36,371 nucleotides of DNA from Desulfobulbaceae bacterium (GTDB lineage: Bacteria; Desulfobacterota; Desulfobulbia; Desulfobulbales; Desulfobulbaceae): NCBI GenBank assembly GCA_015493715.1, contig WGCP01000153.1, positions 1-36,371 on the forward strand, in the 5' to 3' direction. This document shows, one piece after another, positions 7,414 to 16,294 of the stretch. Numbering within the stretch: the first letter of the stretch is position 1; the number at the start of each line of letters is the position of its first letter. Position numbers and translations under genes: made by a program. Under the pieces are notes generated by a model. That model was not told where the DNA came from. It made no database searches and was given only the letters and a program-made list of their open reading frames with translations.

Positions 7414-7752
7414 TAACACCCTCGCATGATCCCTCTTTCATTCAATCAGGAATACTGACTTCAATCAAGAAAAAACGCAGGATGACTTGTGGTTACATTA
7501 TTTTCCGGCTAGCAGCCCCTCTTCCTACCGGTCAATTGTGAAAGAAAACGACCCAGCCGATATCCACACCACAACCGTAGAGATTGAACCTCTTCCGCAC
7601 AAAGAGAAAAACCATTATTACATTTGTGTAAATTTTAAACTCTCGATCAAGCATAAATGAAACATTCATGGTCAAGTTATAGCTGCCTTAAAAAAACCGA
7701 ATAAAATTGAAAAACCAACAAGATGACGGAACTTTAAAAAGATTTTTCGGGC

Positions 7753-8159
<407 letters not shown>

Positions 8160-8207
8160 TCAATATCTTTTTCTTTTTTTATTGTTTACGACCAAGGAGA
8201 GTTACCC

Positions 8208-9542
8208 ATGCGAAAAAAACTTACATTCACCGTCTGCGCACTGCTTCTGCTGACGGCAGGAACGGTCTTTGCCGCCGACGAAGTTGTTAAAATAACGGTG
8301 GAGTCCAATGCGGCCGCCGTCAAATCCGTGCAGACCAACCTTAATTACGTCTGGACCCTGGTAGCGGCAGCCCTGGTGTTTTTCATGCAGGCCGGCTTTG
8401 CCATGGTGGAATCGGGATTTACCCGTGCCAAATCCGCCTGTAACATCATGATGAAAAACCTGCTCGACTTCGCCATGGGATCCCTGGCTTTCTGGGCCAT
8501 TGGCTTTGGGCTCATGTTCGGTGCCACCACAACCGGTCTTTTCGGCACCACCGACTTTTTCCTCTCCGGCTGGACCGGGCCCAAGGGCGATCAATGGATC
8601 CTGGCCTTCTGGATGTTCCAATGTGTCTTTGCCGCCACCGCAGCCACCATTGTCTCGGGTGCGGTTGCCGAACGAATTAAATTTACCAGTTACCTGATAT
8701 ACTCATTTGTCGTCTGTGCCTTTATCTACCCGATATTCGGCTCCTGGGCTTGGGGTTCACTGCTCAACGGTCATGGCTGGCTGGAGGCCAAGGGGTTCAT
8801 TGATTTTGCCGGATCCTCCGTTGTTCATTCCGTCGGCGGCTGGTGCGCTCTGGCCGGCGCTATCGTCCTCGGCCCAAGAATAGGAAAATTCGGTCCCAAA
8901 GGGGAGGTTCGGGCAATCCCCGGCCACAATATTCCCATGGCGGCCATCGGCGTATTCATCCTCTGGCTGGGCTGGTTCGGTTTTAATCCCGGTTCCACGA
9001 CCACAGGCGACACATCCATCGCCATGATCTTTGTCAATACCAACCTAGCGGCTGCGGCAGGCGTTATTTCGGCCATGACGCTTTCCTGGATAATGTTTAA
9101 AAAACCTGACATCGGCATGAGCTTAAACGGCGCCCTGGCAGGACTGGTCGGAATTACGGCTGGATGTGCCAATGTTACCCCAACCAGTTCAATCATCATC
9201 GGTTTTATCGCCGGCATCATTGTCGTCATCTCGGTTGTCACCATTGACCGCATGCACATCGACGATCCGGTCGGTGCCGTCTCCGTCCATGGCGTCTGCG
9301 GTGCCTGGGGGACCATTGCCGCAGGCCTGTTCAACATCGGCGGTACAACCGTCGCCATAATGACCACCCAGCTTATCGGCGTCGTTACCGCCTTTGCCTG
9401 GGCATTTGGAACCGCCTTTATCCTCTTTAAGGTCATCGACATGACCATGGGCCTGCGTGTCACCGAAGAGGAAGAGATTGAAGGTGTTGATATTGCGGAA
9501 CATGCAGCACATGCCTACAATGACTTTCAGGTCTTAAACTAA
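8208..9542 (+). CDS. amtB: ammonium transporter Amt/AmtB
   Basis: This 444-residue Amt-family channel starts with a cleavable signal peptide (MRKKLTFTVCALLLLTAGTVFA, then ADEVVK), followed by eleven predicted membrane helices. Family landmarks are visible: FFMQAGFAMVESGFTRAKSA, FGSWAWG, the twin pore histidines in DFAGSSVVHSVGGWCALAGA and VSVHGVCGAWG, and GLRVTEEEEIEGVDIAEHAAHAYNDF in the cytoplasmic tail. It conducts NH4+/NH3 across the inner membrane. AAGGAGAG precedes the ATG. It is co-oriented with glnB, matching the usual glnK-amtB operon in which PII blocks the channel under nitrogen sufficiency. A strong terminator follows at 9601-9644. Confidence 0.96.
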   Translation: MRKKLTFTVCALLLLTAGTVFAADEVVKITVESNAAAVKSVQTNLNYVWTLVAAALVFFMQAGFAMVESGFTRAKSACNIMMKNLLDFAMGSLAFWAIGFGLMFGATTTGLFGTTDFFLSGWTGPKGDQWILAFWMFQCVFAATAATIVSGAVAERIKFTSYLIYSFVVCAFIYPIFGSWAWGSLLNGHGWLEAKGFIDFAGSSVVHSVGGWCALAGAIVLGPRIGKFGPKGEVRAIPGHNIPMAAIGVFILWLGWFGFNPGSTTTGDTSIAMIFVNTNLAAAAGVISAMTLSWIMFKKPDIGMSLNGALAGLVGITAGCANVTPTSSIIIGFIAGIIVVISVVTIDRMHIDDPVGAVSVHGVCGAWGTIAAGLFNIGGTTVAIMTTQLIGVVTAFAWAFGTAFILFKVIDMTMGLRVTEEEEIEGVDIAEHAAHAYNDFQVLN

Positions 9543-9561
9543 CGCATAATTAACCTACAGC

Positions 9562-9585
9562 GCATCCCCTTGCCAAAGGGGATGC
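9562..9585 (+). terminator. stable hairpin just after amt (no U-tract)
   Basis: A perfect 10-bp stem (9562-9571 with 9576-9585, GCATCCCCTT/AAGGGGATGC) closes a GCCA loop 20 bases after the amt stop codon. It is not followed by thymines, so alone it is not a classical terminator. It may protect the 3' end or assist the terminator that follows. Confidence 0.55.
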
Positions 9586-9600
9586 CGACATCCTCCTCCA

Positions 9601-9644
9601 GGTCGCCTCTGCTCTTCTCCTCCTCTGCAGAGGCGGCCGTTTTT
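9601..9644 (+). terminator. intrinsic terminator of glnB-amt
   Basis: A GC-rich stem of 12 pairs (9601-9612 with 9627-9638, one G-T pair; core CGCCTCTGC/GCAGAGGCG) with a pyrimidine-rich 14-base loop is followed by a short spacer and TTTTT at 9640-9644. The orientation fits the end of the plus-strand glnB-amt transcript and argues that the next gene starts its own transcription. Confidence 0.8.
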
Positions 9645-9723
9645 CATGGATTATTCCCGTTGCCCCGGGTATTTTTCTCCCTGGGAGGAAGATGCAAACA
9701 AACAGAAACCTGGACACACGGAT

Positions 9724-10461
9724 ATGCCCATTTCATTTCTTGTCGTACAACATGCAGACTGGGAAACACCGGGAAAGCTCCTTGTGCAAACCGCCCAACA
9801 AGTCGACGTCAGGCTTGAGATTGCCCATATCTACAGACAGTCAATTCCGGATCCGATGGCTTTTGACGCCCTGCTCCTGTTAGGCGGGCCTCCAAACGTG
9901 CATGAAGAAAAACGATATCCGTTTTTAAAGGAAGAAAAACGACTGCTCAAGGCCTGGATGGCCATGAACAGGCCCTGCCTGGGATTCTGCTTGGGACACC
10001 AACTCCTTGCCGACAGCCTTGGCGCTGCCGTAGAAGCAAACAGTCAACCCAGTGTAGGCTTCACCCAGGGACACCTGACCCATGCGGGCAAGGAGCATCC
10101 AATTTTCAAAGGTATTTCCTCACCGCTATCACTCTTCAAATGGCATGCACAGGCGGTACAGACACCATTACCACGCGATCTGGTCATGCTGGCCACCTCG
10201 GGCCAGTGTGTCGTCGAGGCCTTCAGTGTCGTTGACCGGCCCCATATCATCGGCCTGCAATGTGATAATCATGCCGCCCATCCCGATGATATACGCTCGT
10301 GGCTATCGCATGACGGCAAATGGATTGATTCTCTACCTGATCCTGGACAATCATTTTCAGACCTGCCCCGGCAGGCGGAACTTCACTACGAGACAATACA
10401 AACGGATTTCACCAGGATAATGAACAACTTTGTTACTCTTGTTAAAAACCACCGAGGATAG
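9724..10461 (+). CDS. class I glutamine-amidotransferase-like protein with altered catalytic His/Glu
   Basis: The protein has 245 residues. The fold is that of GMP-synthase-like amidotransferases: LLLGGPPNVHEE (oxyanion-strand region), nucleophile elbow LGFCLGHQLLADSLG with Cys89, GHLTHAGKEHPIFKGI, and FKWHAQAV, where the family has WH-D. At the expected GLQFHPE-type site this protein reads GLQCDNHAAHPDD (177-189), so the usual His and Glu are Asp181 and His183. Glutaminase activity by the standard Cys-His-Glu triad is therefore doubtful. The relatives include YfeJ-type enzymes of unclear substrate. I chose the ATG at 9724; an upstream ATG at 9646 directly abuts the amt terminator and is unlikely. 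It is convergent with ispG, and no strong ribosome site is seen. Confidence 0.78.
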   Translation: MPISFLVVQHADWETPGKLLVQTAQQVDVRLEIAHIYRQSIPDPMAFDALLLLGGPPNVHEEKRYPFLKEEKRLLKAWMAMNRPCLGFCLGHQLLADSLGAAVEANSQPSVGFTQGHLTHAGKEHPIFKGISSPLSLFKWHAQAVQTPLPRDLVMLATSGQCVVEAFSVVDRPHIIGLQCDNHAAHPDDIRSWLSHDGKWIDSLPDPGQSFSDLPRQAELHYETIQTDFTRIMNNFVTLVKNHRG

Positions 10462-10489
10462 ATATTCAAAGACCACCGTCACGGCGATG

Positions 10490-11575
10490 TTATGAGGTTT
10501 GCTCCTGTTCGCGCTCCATCTTTTTCAACTCTTCCAGAAAAACCGGCAGCAACTGATCCTCAGGCAGTTTTTTCCAAATCTCGCCTTTTTTAAAAATAAT
10601 ACCAACCCCGACACCTCCGGCAATCCCGATATCCGCCTCCCTTGCCTCGCCCGGACCGTTCACCACGCAGCCCATAACAGCAACTTTGATGTTGGCCTGC
10701 ATGGTCTGTAGATAACGCTCAACCTCTTCCGCCAGTGGAAACAGATCAATTTTGGTTCGTCCACAGGTCGGGCAGGAAATCATCTCCGGCCCACGCTGCC
10801 GTATGCGCAGGGAGCGTAGGAGTTCATAACCTACCCGCACCTCTTCTTCCGGATCCCGGGTCAGAGAAATACGAAAGGTATCGCCGATGCCGTCAAATAA
10901 CAGAATTCCAAGAGCAACGCTTGACTTGACCGTACCGGCGATCAGACCGCCTGCCTCGGTCACGCCGATATGGAGCGGGTAATCAATTTCTTCAGAAAGC
11001 CGACGATATCCGGAAATCGTCGTCAGGGTATCAGAAGATTTAATGGAAATCTTCATATCCTCAAAGCCCTGTTGTTCCAATAAACGAACATTTCTCAGCG
11101 CAGATTGAATCAAGGCATCCGGCCGCTCCGGTGTTGGATAGCCAAACTCGGCCAGCAGATCTTTTTCAACGGAACCGGAATTGACCCCGACCCGAATGGG
11201 TACATTATGGAGTTTAACGGCTGCAACCACTCTGGCCAGCATCTCCACGCCACCAAGATTACCGGGATTGATACGAATCGCCTGGGCACCATTTTCCACT
11301 GCAGCCACCGCCAGCCGGGAATCAAAATGGATGTCGGCAATAAGTGGAATGGAAATCCGGTCTCTGATAGCCCGAACAGCCTTGGCGGCATCCATGTCAG
11401 GGACGGCTACCCGAATAATTTCACAACCGGCCTTTTCAAGACGAAGGACCTGGGAGACGGTCGCTTCCACATCCGCAGTGTCGGTATTAGTCATTGACTG
11501 GACCGCAATCGGCGCTTCGCCGCCAATTGCCACATCGCCCACATGGATCTGTCTGGTCTTTCTGCGTACAATCAT
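10490..11575 (-). CDS. ispG: 4-hydroxy-3-methylbut-2-en-1-yl diphosphate synthase
   Basis: The 361-residue GcpE/IspG enzyme acts at the penultimate step of the MEP pathway, reducing ME-cPP to HMBPP. The [4Fe-4S] ligands Cys268 and Cys271 (ISCPTCGRTKIDL) and Cys303 (MGCVVNGPGEA), plus the iron-coordinating Glu310, match the E. coli C270/C273/C305/E312 pattern with a two-residue offset. The N-terminal TIM-barrel half is normal (QSMTNTDTADVEATV, IADIHFD, RINPGNLGG). The frame is open upstream, but the natural start is the ATG at 11575, whose ATGA overlaps the tsaB stop; the longer version would add 42 unrelated residues. It is last in the uppS-cdsA-dxr-rseP-tsaB chain and complements dxr there. 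Confidence 0.96.
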   Translation of the reverse strand: MIVRRKTRQIHVGDVAIGGEAPIAVQSMTNTDTADVEATVSQVLRLEKAGCEIIRVAVPDMDAAKAVRAIRDRISIPLIADIHFDSRLAVAAVENGAQAIRINPGNLGGVEMLARVVAAVKLHNVPIRVGVNSGSVEKDLLAEFGYPTPERPDALIQSALRNVRLLEQQGFEDMKISIKSSDTLTTISGYRRLSEEIDYPLHIGVTEAGGLIAGTVKSSVALGILLFDGIGDTFRISLTRDPEEEVRVGYELLRSLRIRQRGPEMISCPTCGRTKIDLFPLAEEVERYLQTMQANIKVAVMGCVVNGPGEAREADIGIAGGVGVGIIFKKGEIWKKLPEDQLLPVFLEELKKMEREQEQTS

Positions 11576-12324
11576 GATTTTCGTTCCAATAATTTGTCGG
11601 TCTCTGGTCCCTGTACCAACTTTCCTTTTTTCTTCTGCAATGTCATCTCCGCTTCGGATGCACGGACATATTTGGGCGAAATGAGCACCGGATCCAACCA
11701 CAATCCGCTCGCCAGCATTCGTTCCGCCAACAGGCCGACATATAATGCCCTCGGATGGGCCAGAGATGCCGACAGCAAACGAATGAAACTGTTTTTTGCA
11801 AATACCTCTCTATACACGGCAACGGCAGGTCCCGCCAGCACGGTCGGCCTGTCAATCGCCTCCGTCAGCTTCTCGGGACTGACCGCCTGGTCATCGTTTT
11901 GGCGAACAGGATAGCCGTTTCGTTCTCCAGGCTTGTACAGGGCCGCGTACACCTCCTGTTTACGGGCATCAAGCACCGGACAGATCCGCTCCTCTCTGAC
12001 ACCGATGCAGGCCAGGGCAAGGGCGTCCAGGGTTTCCACGCCGACAAGCGGGATACCGGCGGCCAGGGCCAGCCCCTGGGCTGCGGCCAGACCAATCCGC
12101 AGGCCGGTAAACGATCCGGGTCCGAGACTGACCCCAATTCCATTGATCTCCGACCAGTCAACACCTGCTGCCTGCATGATCCAGGAAACAGTACCCAGGA
12201 GGCGTCGGGAATGGGTCACCTCAGGCTGGGCCGTTGCCTCGGCCAGTAACCTGCCATTCCTGGTCAGGGCAATAGATCCGCAACCAGTGGACGTCTCAAG
12301 AGAGAGAATCAGGAGCCCATCCAC
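11572..12324 (-). CDS. tsaB: tRNA N6-threonylcarbamoyladenosine biosynthesis protein TsaB
   Basis: This 250-residue ASKHA-fold protein has LSLETSTGCGSIAL at the N-terminus, the helix THSRRLL, GVSLGPGSFTGLRIGLAAAQGLALA and PVLDARKQEVYAALY, all diagnostic for TsaB/YeaZ. TsaB bridges TsaD and TsaE in the complex that puts t6A at position 37 of ANN-decoding tRNAs; it has no catalytic activity of its own. The start is GTG at 12324, inside the end of rseP (16-base overlap), and the stop overlaps the ispG start by 4 bases, so all three are translationally coupled. The C-terminal tail after residue 225 is charged and lineage-specific. Confidence 0.94.
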   Translation of the reverse strand: MDGLLILSLETSTGCGSIALTRNGRLLAEATAQPEVTHSRRLLGTVSWIMQAAGVDWSEINGIGVSLGPGSFTGLRIGLAAAQGLALAAGIPLVGVETLDALALACIGVREERICPVLDARKQEVYAALYKPGERNGYPVRQNDDQAVSPEKLTEAIDRPTVLAGPAVAVYREVFAKNSFIRLLSASLAHPRALYVGLLAERMLASGLWLDPVLISPKYVRASEAEMTLQKKKGKLVQGPETDKLLERKS

Positions 12325-13394
12325 CGTCTGACAATCCTGAAGATATCATTATAAAAAACAAACAGCATCAAGCCGGCCAATAGGGCAATACCGATCTTCT
12401 GGCTGATCTCCATCACCCTGTCCGACACCGGTTTCCCTCGAAGCCCCTCAATAGTCAGAAAAAACAAATGGCCACCATCAAGAACCGGAATGGGAAGCAG
12501 GTTTAAAATGCCGAGGTTGACGCTGAGCAGGCCCATAAAATAGACCAAATTCATCCAGCCCGCCTCCCACTGCTGACCGGCAATTTCGGCAATCCGTATC
12601 GGTCCGCCAAGTTCTGATGCAGGAACAACCCTTTCAACAATTTTCACGATCCCCATGATCGTCAAGTAAATCAGGTTCCAAGTCTGAATAAATGCAGCCT
12701 TGACTGACTCAACAACTCCAACTTTCTTGTAACGTATTTCATCACTGCGCGTAATACCAAGCAGATAACGCTCCCCTACAACCTCTCCGAAAATGTTTTT
12801 CACTTTCTCCATGGTCGGTACGGCCCTGATGGTAATCCTTTTTCCCGCCCGATCGACAACGAGTACGACCTCATCGCCGCCGCTGTTTTTAATCAACTCG
12901 GAGACCTGCTGCCAGGAAAGGGTTTTTTGATCGTCAATAGAGACAATACGATCTCCGGCCTTCAGCCCTGCTTTTGCCGCCACCGACCCTGGTGAGACCT
13001 GCCCAATATTCGTCGTATCAACAGGTTCGGGCAGTCCGGCGAGGGCAAACATGACAAAAAACAGGACGACTGCAAATAACAGATTAAACAATGGACCGCC
13101 GAACACTATGGCAAAACGCTGCTTGACCGATTTATGGGAAAAAGAACGCGCCTTCTCGGATTCAGGGATTGGTTCGCCCGGCTGTTCCCCGTACATTTTG
13201 ACATAACCACCGAGAGGAAAGGCGGAAATCAGATATTCAGTTTCTCCCCATCTTCTACCGATCACCTTGTTGCCGAAACCAAGGGAAAATTTAAGCACCC
13301 GGACGCCGCAGAGCTTCGCGATCAGGAAATGCCCAAATTCATGAACAAAAATAAGGATTCCAAGAACAAGAACAAAGGAAAGCAGTGAATTCAT
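12309..13394 (-). CDS. rseP: RIP metalloprotease RseP (site-2 protease)
   Basis: This 361-residue inner-membrane zinc protease of family M50 has the active-site motif HEFGH (18-22) in the first membrane helix and the third zinc ligand region LDGGH (305-309) near the end, with NLLPIPVLDGG typical of RseP. A single PDZ domain (about 120-195, GQVSPGSVAAKAGLKAGDRIVSIDD) replaces the tandem PDZ pair of E. coli RseP (450 residues), as in many shorter homologues. It cleaves membrane-spanning anti-sigma factors and signal-peptide remnants in envelope stress signalling. The stop overlaps the tsaB start; dxr lies 63 bases upstream, the usual dxr-rseP neighbourhood. Confidence 0.95.
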   Translation of the reverse strand: MNSLLSFVLVLGILIFVHEFGHFLIAKLCGVRVLKFSLGFGNKVIGRRWGETEYLISAFPLGGYVKMYGEQPGEPIPESEKARSFSHKSVKQRFAIVFGGPLFNLLFAVVLFFVMFALAGLPEPVDTTNIGQVSPGSVAAKAGLKAGDRIVSIDDQKTLSWQQVSELIKNSGGDEVVLVVDRAGKRITIRAVPTMEKVKNIFGEVVGERYLLGITRSDEIRYKKVGVVESVKAAFIQTWNLIYLTIMGIVKIVERVVPASELGGPIRIAEIAGQQWEAGWMNLVYFMGLLSVNLGILNLLPIPVLDGGHLFFLTIEGLRGKPVSDRVMEISQKIGIALLAGLMLFVFYNDIFRIVRRWMGS

Positions 13395-13457
13395 ACGATA
13401 GACGATTTCTCTGTGTAATTTACCTTCTTGCCGGGGAAAGCCCCAACCAAGAAGAGA

Positions 13458-14627
13458 TTAGCCGCAACGACGCTCGACTTCCTGCAGGGCGAGGTTTCGC
13501 GCCTGTTCGTCCGCCGCCAGGATCTGCTCCAATTCAAGATCATCACCATCAATATGAACTGCCAGCACCGCTGCAACGACAGCCGAGATATCAGGAAACC
13601 CGATATGGCCGGCGAGAAAGGCATCAACGGCGATCTCGTTGGCGGCATTCAACACCGCAGGCTGCATTCCCCCCTCCTCAAGAGCAGCAAAGGCCATTTT
13701 CAAGGCAGGAAAACGCACATAATCCGGTTCCTCAAAACTCAAGGTTCCGCATTGGGCAAGATTTAAACGCGGCAGGTCAAGATTTATTCGTTCCGGATAG
13801 GCAAGGGCATAGGCAATCGGAATACGCATATCCGGAATTCCGAGCTGGGCAACAACGGATCCGTCGATGAATTCGACCAGAGAATGGACAATGGACTGGG
13901 CATGAACGACAACAGCAATCCTGTCGGGGGCGGTATCAAAAAGCCATCGGGCCTCAATAACCTCAAGCCCCTTATTCATAAGGGTTGCCGAATCAATAGA
14001 GATTTTTCTTCCCATCTGCCAATTCGGGTGGGCCAGGGCCTGATCAGGGGTTATAGCGGGAAACTCCTCGGCGCTAAGGCTACGGAAGGGCCCGCCTGAT
14101 GCCGTGAGGATAATGCGGTCTACATCCTGTCTGCGTCCAGCCTCAAGAGATTGAAAAACAGCGCTGTGTTCGGAATCTATGGGCAATAGCCGGACATTAT
14201 GCTCCTGCACGGTTTTCATAACCAGGCGCCCCGCCATAACCAAGGTTTCCTTGTTGGCCAGACCGATATCCTTACCGGCCCGAATAGCCTCCATGGTCGG
14301 CAGCAGGCCGACGGCACCAACGACGGCCGTCACAACCATATCGGCATCCGCAAGCGTCGCCACCCGGCAGTTTCCCGAATCACCAAAAAAAATTTCTCCT
14401 TGATAGTCCTGGGAAAGCATCTCGGCAAGAGGTGCAACAAGCTGTTCGTCGGCAACCGATATGGAGAGCGGAGAAAAGTCCCGAACTTGTTGTGCCAGCA
14501 ACGAGATGTTTTTCCCAACGGACAGACCGACAATCCTGAACAGATCAGGATTCGCGCGGACAACGGACAGGACATTTTTCCCAATGGAGCCGGTAGACCC
14601 CAGTAATGAAATATTTTTAACGATCAT
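13458..14627 (-). CDS. dxr: 1-deoxy-D-xylulose 5-phosphate reductoisomerase
   Basis: This 389-residue enzyme makes 2-C-methyl-D-erythritol 4-phosphate, the committed MEP-pathway step, using NADPH. The Rossmann motif GSTGSIG is at 10-16. Metal and substrate residues are visible: Asp151 and Glu153 (LPIDSEHSAVFQ), His200 (ALAHPNWQMG), and Asn218/Lys219/Glu222 in ISIDSATLMNKGLEVIEA. Length is normal (E. coli 398). The ATG overlaps the cdsA stop in an ATGA, so it is coupled to phospholipid synthesis. With ispG four genes away, two MEP-pathway steps are in one transcription unit. This is the target of fosmidomycin. Confidence 0.97.
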   Translation of the reverse strand: MIVKNISLLGSTGSIGKNVLSVVRANPDLFRIVGLSVGKNISLLAQQVRDFSPLSISVADEQLVAPLAEMLSQDYQGEIFFGDSGNCRVATLADADMVVTAVVGAVGLLPTMEAIRAGKDIGLANKETLVMAGRLVMKTVQEHNVRLLPIDSEHSAVFQSLEAGRRQDVDRIILTASGGPFRSLSAEEFPAITPDQALAHPNWQMGRKISIDSATLMNKGLEVIEARWLFDTAPDRIAVVVHAQSIVHSLVEFIDGSVVAQLGIPDMRIPIAYALAYPERINLDLPRLNLAQCGTLSFEEPDYVRFPALKMAFAALEEGGMQPAVLNAANEIAVDAFLAGHIGFPDISAVVAAVLAVHIDGDDLELEQILAADEQARNLALQEVERRCG

Positions 14628-15418
14628 GAGCCCAGTCCCAAAAGAAGATAATAAAGTGTCGGCGCCGTCAGGAGCAGACTGTCAACTCGATCAAGCAGAC
14701 CGCCGTGCCCGGCCAGTATGATGCCGGAATCTTTGCTGCCGGTGGCCCGTTTGATGACGGATTCGGTCAAATCTCCAATGATTCCCACCGGGACAAGAAT
14801 AACTCCGGCAATCAGACAGAAAAAAATAGACACCTGACCGGGGAGAAGAGCACCAACCAATAGCGCAGCCAGTGTTCCGACCAACAGACCGCCAACGGCT
14901 CCTGCGATGGTTTTGCCCGGGCTGACCGCAGGACAGAGTTTACGGCGACCAAATTTCCTGCCGACATAATATGCTCCTGTATCAGAACCAATGGTAATTG
15001 CGGTAAGAACGGCAAGCCAACCCACTCCGCCCGGCAAGAGCCGCAGGAGTACAATATGGGCTGCACATAATCCTATATAGAAAATTCCAAAACCACTTCT
15101 ACTCAAAAATACGAAAACATCTTCAAAATCCGGATACCAGAAAAAAAGGAGAAAAACCAGTCCTATAAAACCGGCGAAGAGACCTGCTGTTACCGAAGTC
15201 GAGCCACTGAAGATAGATGCAAATACCGGGGGCAGAGACACCACGATGAGCAACAGCCTTTTCATTGCAGGCAGTGAGGGAAAACACATGCGTTGATACT
15301 CATAAAAGGCAACCCCGCTTCCGATCACGATAGCCAGCCAGAAGAGAACAGGGCCTGCAAAACCAAGGAGCATTCCCCAAAGGCATACCATGAGAAGACC
15401 AGGCAAGACTCGGCTCAT
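14624..15418 (-). CDS. cdsA: phosphatidate cytidylyltransferase
   Basis: This 264-residue polytopic membrane enzyme carries the CDP-diglyceride synthase signature at 220-246: S-V-I-K-R-x4-K-D-S-G, then GHGGLLDRVDS with Asp243 and Asp246. A TIGSDTGAYYVGRKFGRRKL segment and SPGKTIAGAVGG before it bind substrate and metal. It makes CDP-diacylglycerol from phosphatidic acid and CTP, the precursor of all phospholipids. About seven to eight membrane helices are predicted from the hydrophobic runs. It begins 5 bases after uppS ends and overlaps dxr by 4 bases, the conserved uppS-cdsA-dxr order. Confidence 0.96.
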   Translation of the reverse strand: MSRVLPGLLMVCLWGMLLGFAGPVLFWLAIVIGSGVAFYEYQRMCFPSLPAMKRLLLIVVSLPPVFASIFSGSTSVTAGLFAGFIGLVFLLFFWYPDFEDVFVFLSRSGFGIFYIGLCAAHIVLLRLLPGGVGWLAVLTAITIGSDTGAYYVGRKFGRRKLCPAVSPGKTIAGAVGGLLVGTLAALLVGALLPGQVSIFFCLIAGVILVPVGIIGDLTESVIKRATGSKDSGIILAGHGGLLDRVDSLLLTAPTLYYLLLGLGS

Positions 15419-15423
15419 GTCAA

Positions 15424-16170
15424 TTACCTTCCAAGGAGCTGAGCGCCTGTTTTTCCGAAACGACGTTGGCGTCGGCCATAGGTGGCAACAGCTTCAAGGA
15501 GCTGATATTTCCTGAAATCAGGCCATTTGGTTTCAGTAAAATACAATTCGGCATACGAAACTTGCCAGAGAAGAAAATTCGATAGGCGATGTTCTCCGCC
15601 GGTACGTATCAATAAGTCAGGATCCGGTTGCCCGAACGTATCAAGGCATTCGCCCAACATCCCTTCAGACAATGCGTCAGGATCGACTTCACCGGCCACG
15701 CATTTATGCGCCATCTTCCTGACGGCCCGAATCATTTCATTGCGACCACCATAGCTTAACGCCAGATTCAGGGTCATTTCCCGACAATGCTCCGTCTCCT
15801 GCATGACCTGCTCAAGAACGGAAAGCACATCTGCAGGCAAACGCTCACGTTGACCAATACAGAACAGACGGATATCGTTCTTCAACATGGTTCGCAGTTC
15901 GGATTCAAGATAGGTCCGAAGCAATGCCATCAATCCCTTGACTTCAGCCCTTGGCCGTTGCCAATTTTCGGTGGAAAAGGCGTACAGGGTAAGGTAGCGC
16001 ACCCCGATTTCCCGAGCGGTTTCAACAACCGCGCGTACGGAATCCACGCCCGCCTTATGGCCGGCAAGACGAGGCCTGCGCCTCTCCTCAGCCCAGCGGC
16101 CATTCCCATCCATGATAAGAGCAATATGGGACGGTATCAGGCGAATATCAAATTCAGAGGTCTCTTGCAT
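15424..16170 (-). CDS. uppS: undecaprenyl diphosphate synthase (cis-prenyltransferase)
   Basis: This 248-residue cytoplasmic cis-prenyltransferase adds isopentenyl diphosphate units to farnesyl diphosphate to make the C55 carrier used for peptidoglycan and O-antigen. Asp21 in IALIMDGNGRWA is the catalytic/Mg-binding residue. Other landmarks are RRPRLAGHKAGVDSV, LTLYAFSTENWQRP, LNLALSYGGRNEM, and the C-terminal RTGGEHRLSNFLLWQVSYAELYFTETKWPDF with E and R contacts for the diphosphate. A modest ACAGG element precedes the ATG. frr lies 124 bases upstream and cdsA 5 bases downstream, the common frr-uppS-cdsA arrangement. Confidence 0.97.
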   Translation of the reverse strand: MQETSEFDIRLIPSHIALIMDGNGRWAEERRRPRLAGHKAGVDSVRAVVETAREIGVRYLTLYAFSTENWQRPRAEVKGLMALLRTYLESELRTMLKNDIRLFCIGQRERLPADVLSVLEQVMQETEHCREMTLNLALSYGGRNEMIRAVRKMAHKCVAGEVDPDALSEGMLGECLDTFGQPDPDLLIRTGGEHRLSNFLLWQVSYAELYFTETKWPDFRKYQLLEAVATYGRRQRRFGKTGAQLLGR

Positions 16171-16294
16171 AACCTGTCAGGATATAAAAGCAATAACGAA
16201 AGAAGCGTATAGGAGGGCGAACAATATCTCATACCACGACATCCGATCTCCAATCAAACATAAAAGTTGCATTATTCGCCCTTCGCAGCCGGCT

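Noticed and set aside
8345-9512. Long minus-strand frames opposite amt
   Set aside because: They are shadows of the GC-rich coding strand of a clear Amt protein; the translations are low-complexity and unrecognisable.
9646-9723. N-terminal extension of the amidotransferase-like gene to an upstream ATG
   Set aside because: That ATG directly follows the U-tract of the amt terminator and the added residues do not resemble the family.
11576-11701. Longer N-terminus for ispG
   Set aside because: It would overlap tsaB by about 130 bases and adds unrelated residues; the ATGA overlap gives the conserved start.
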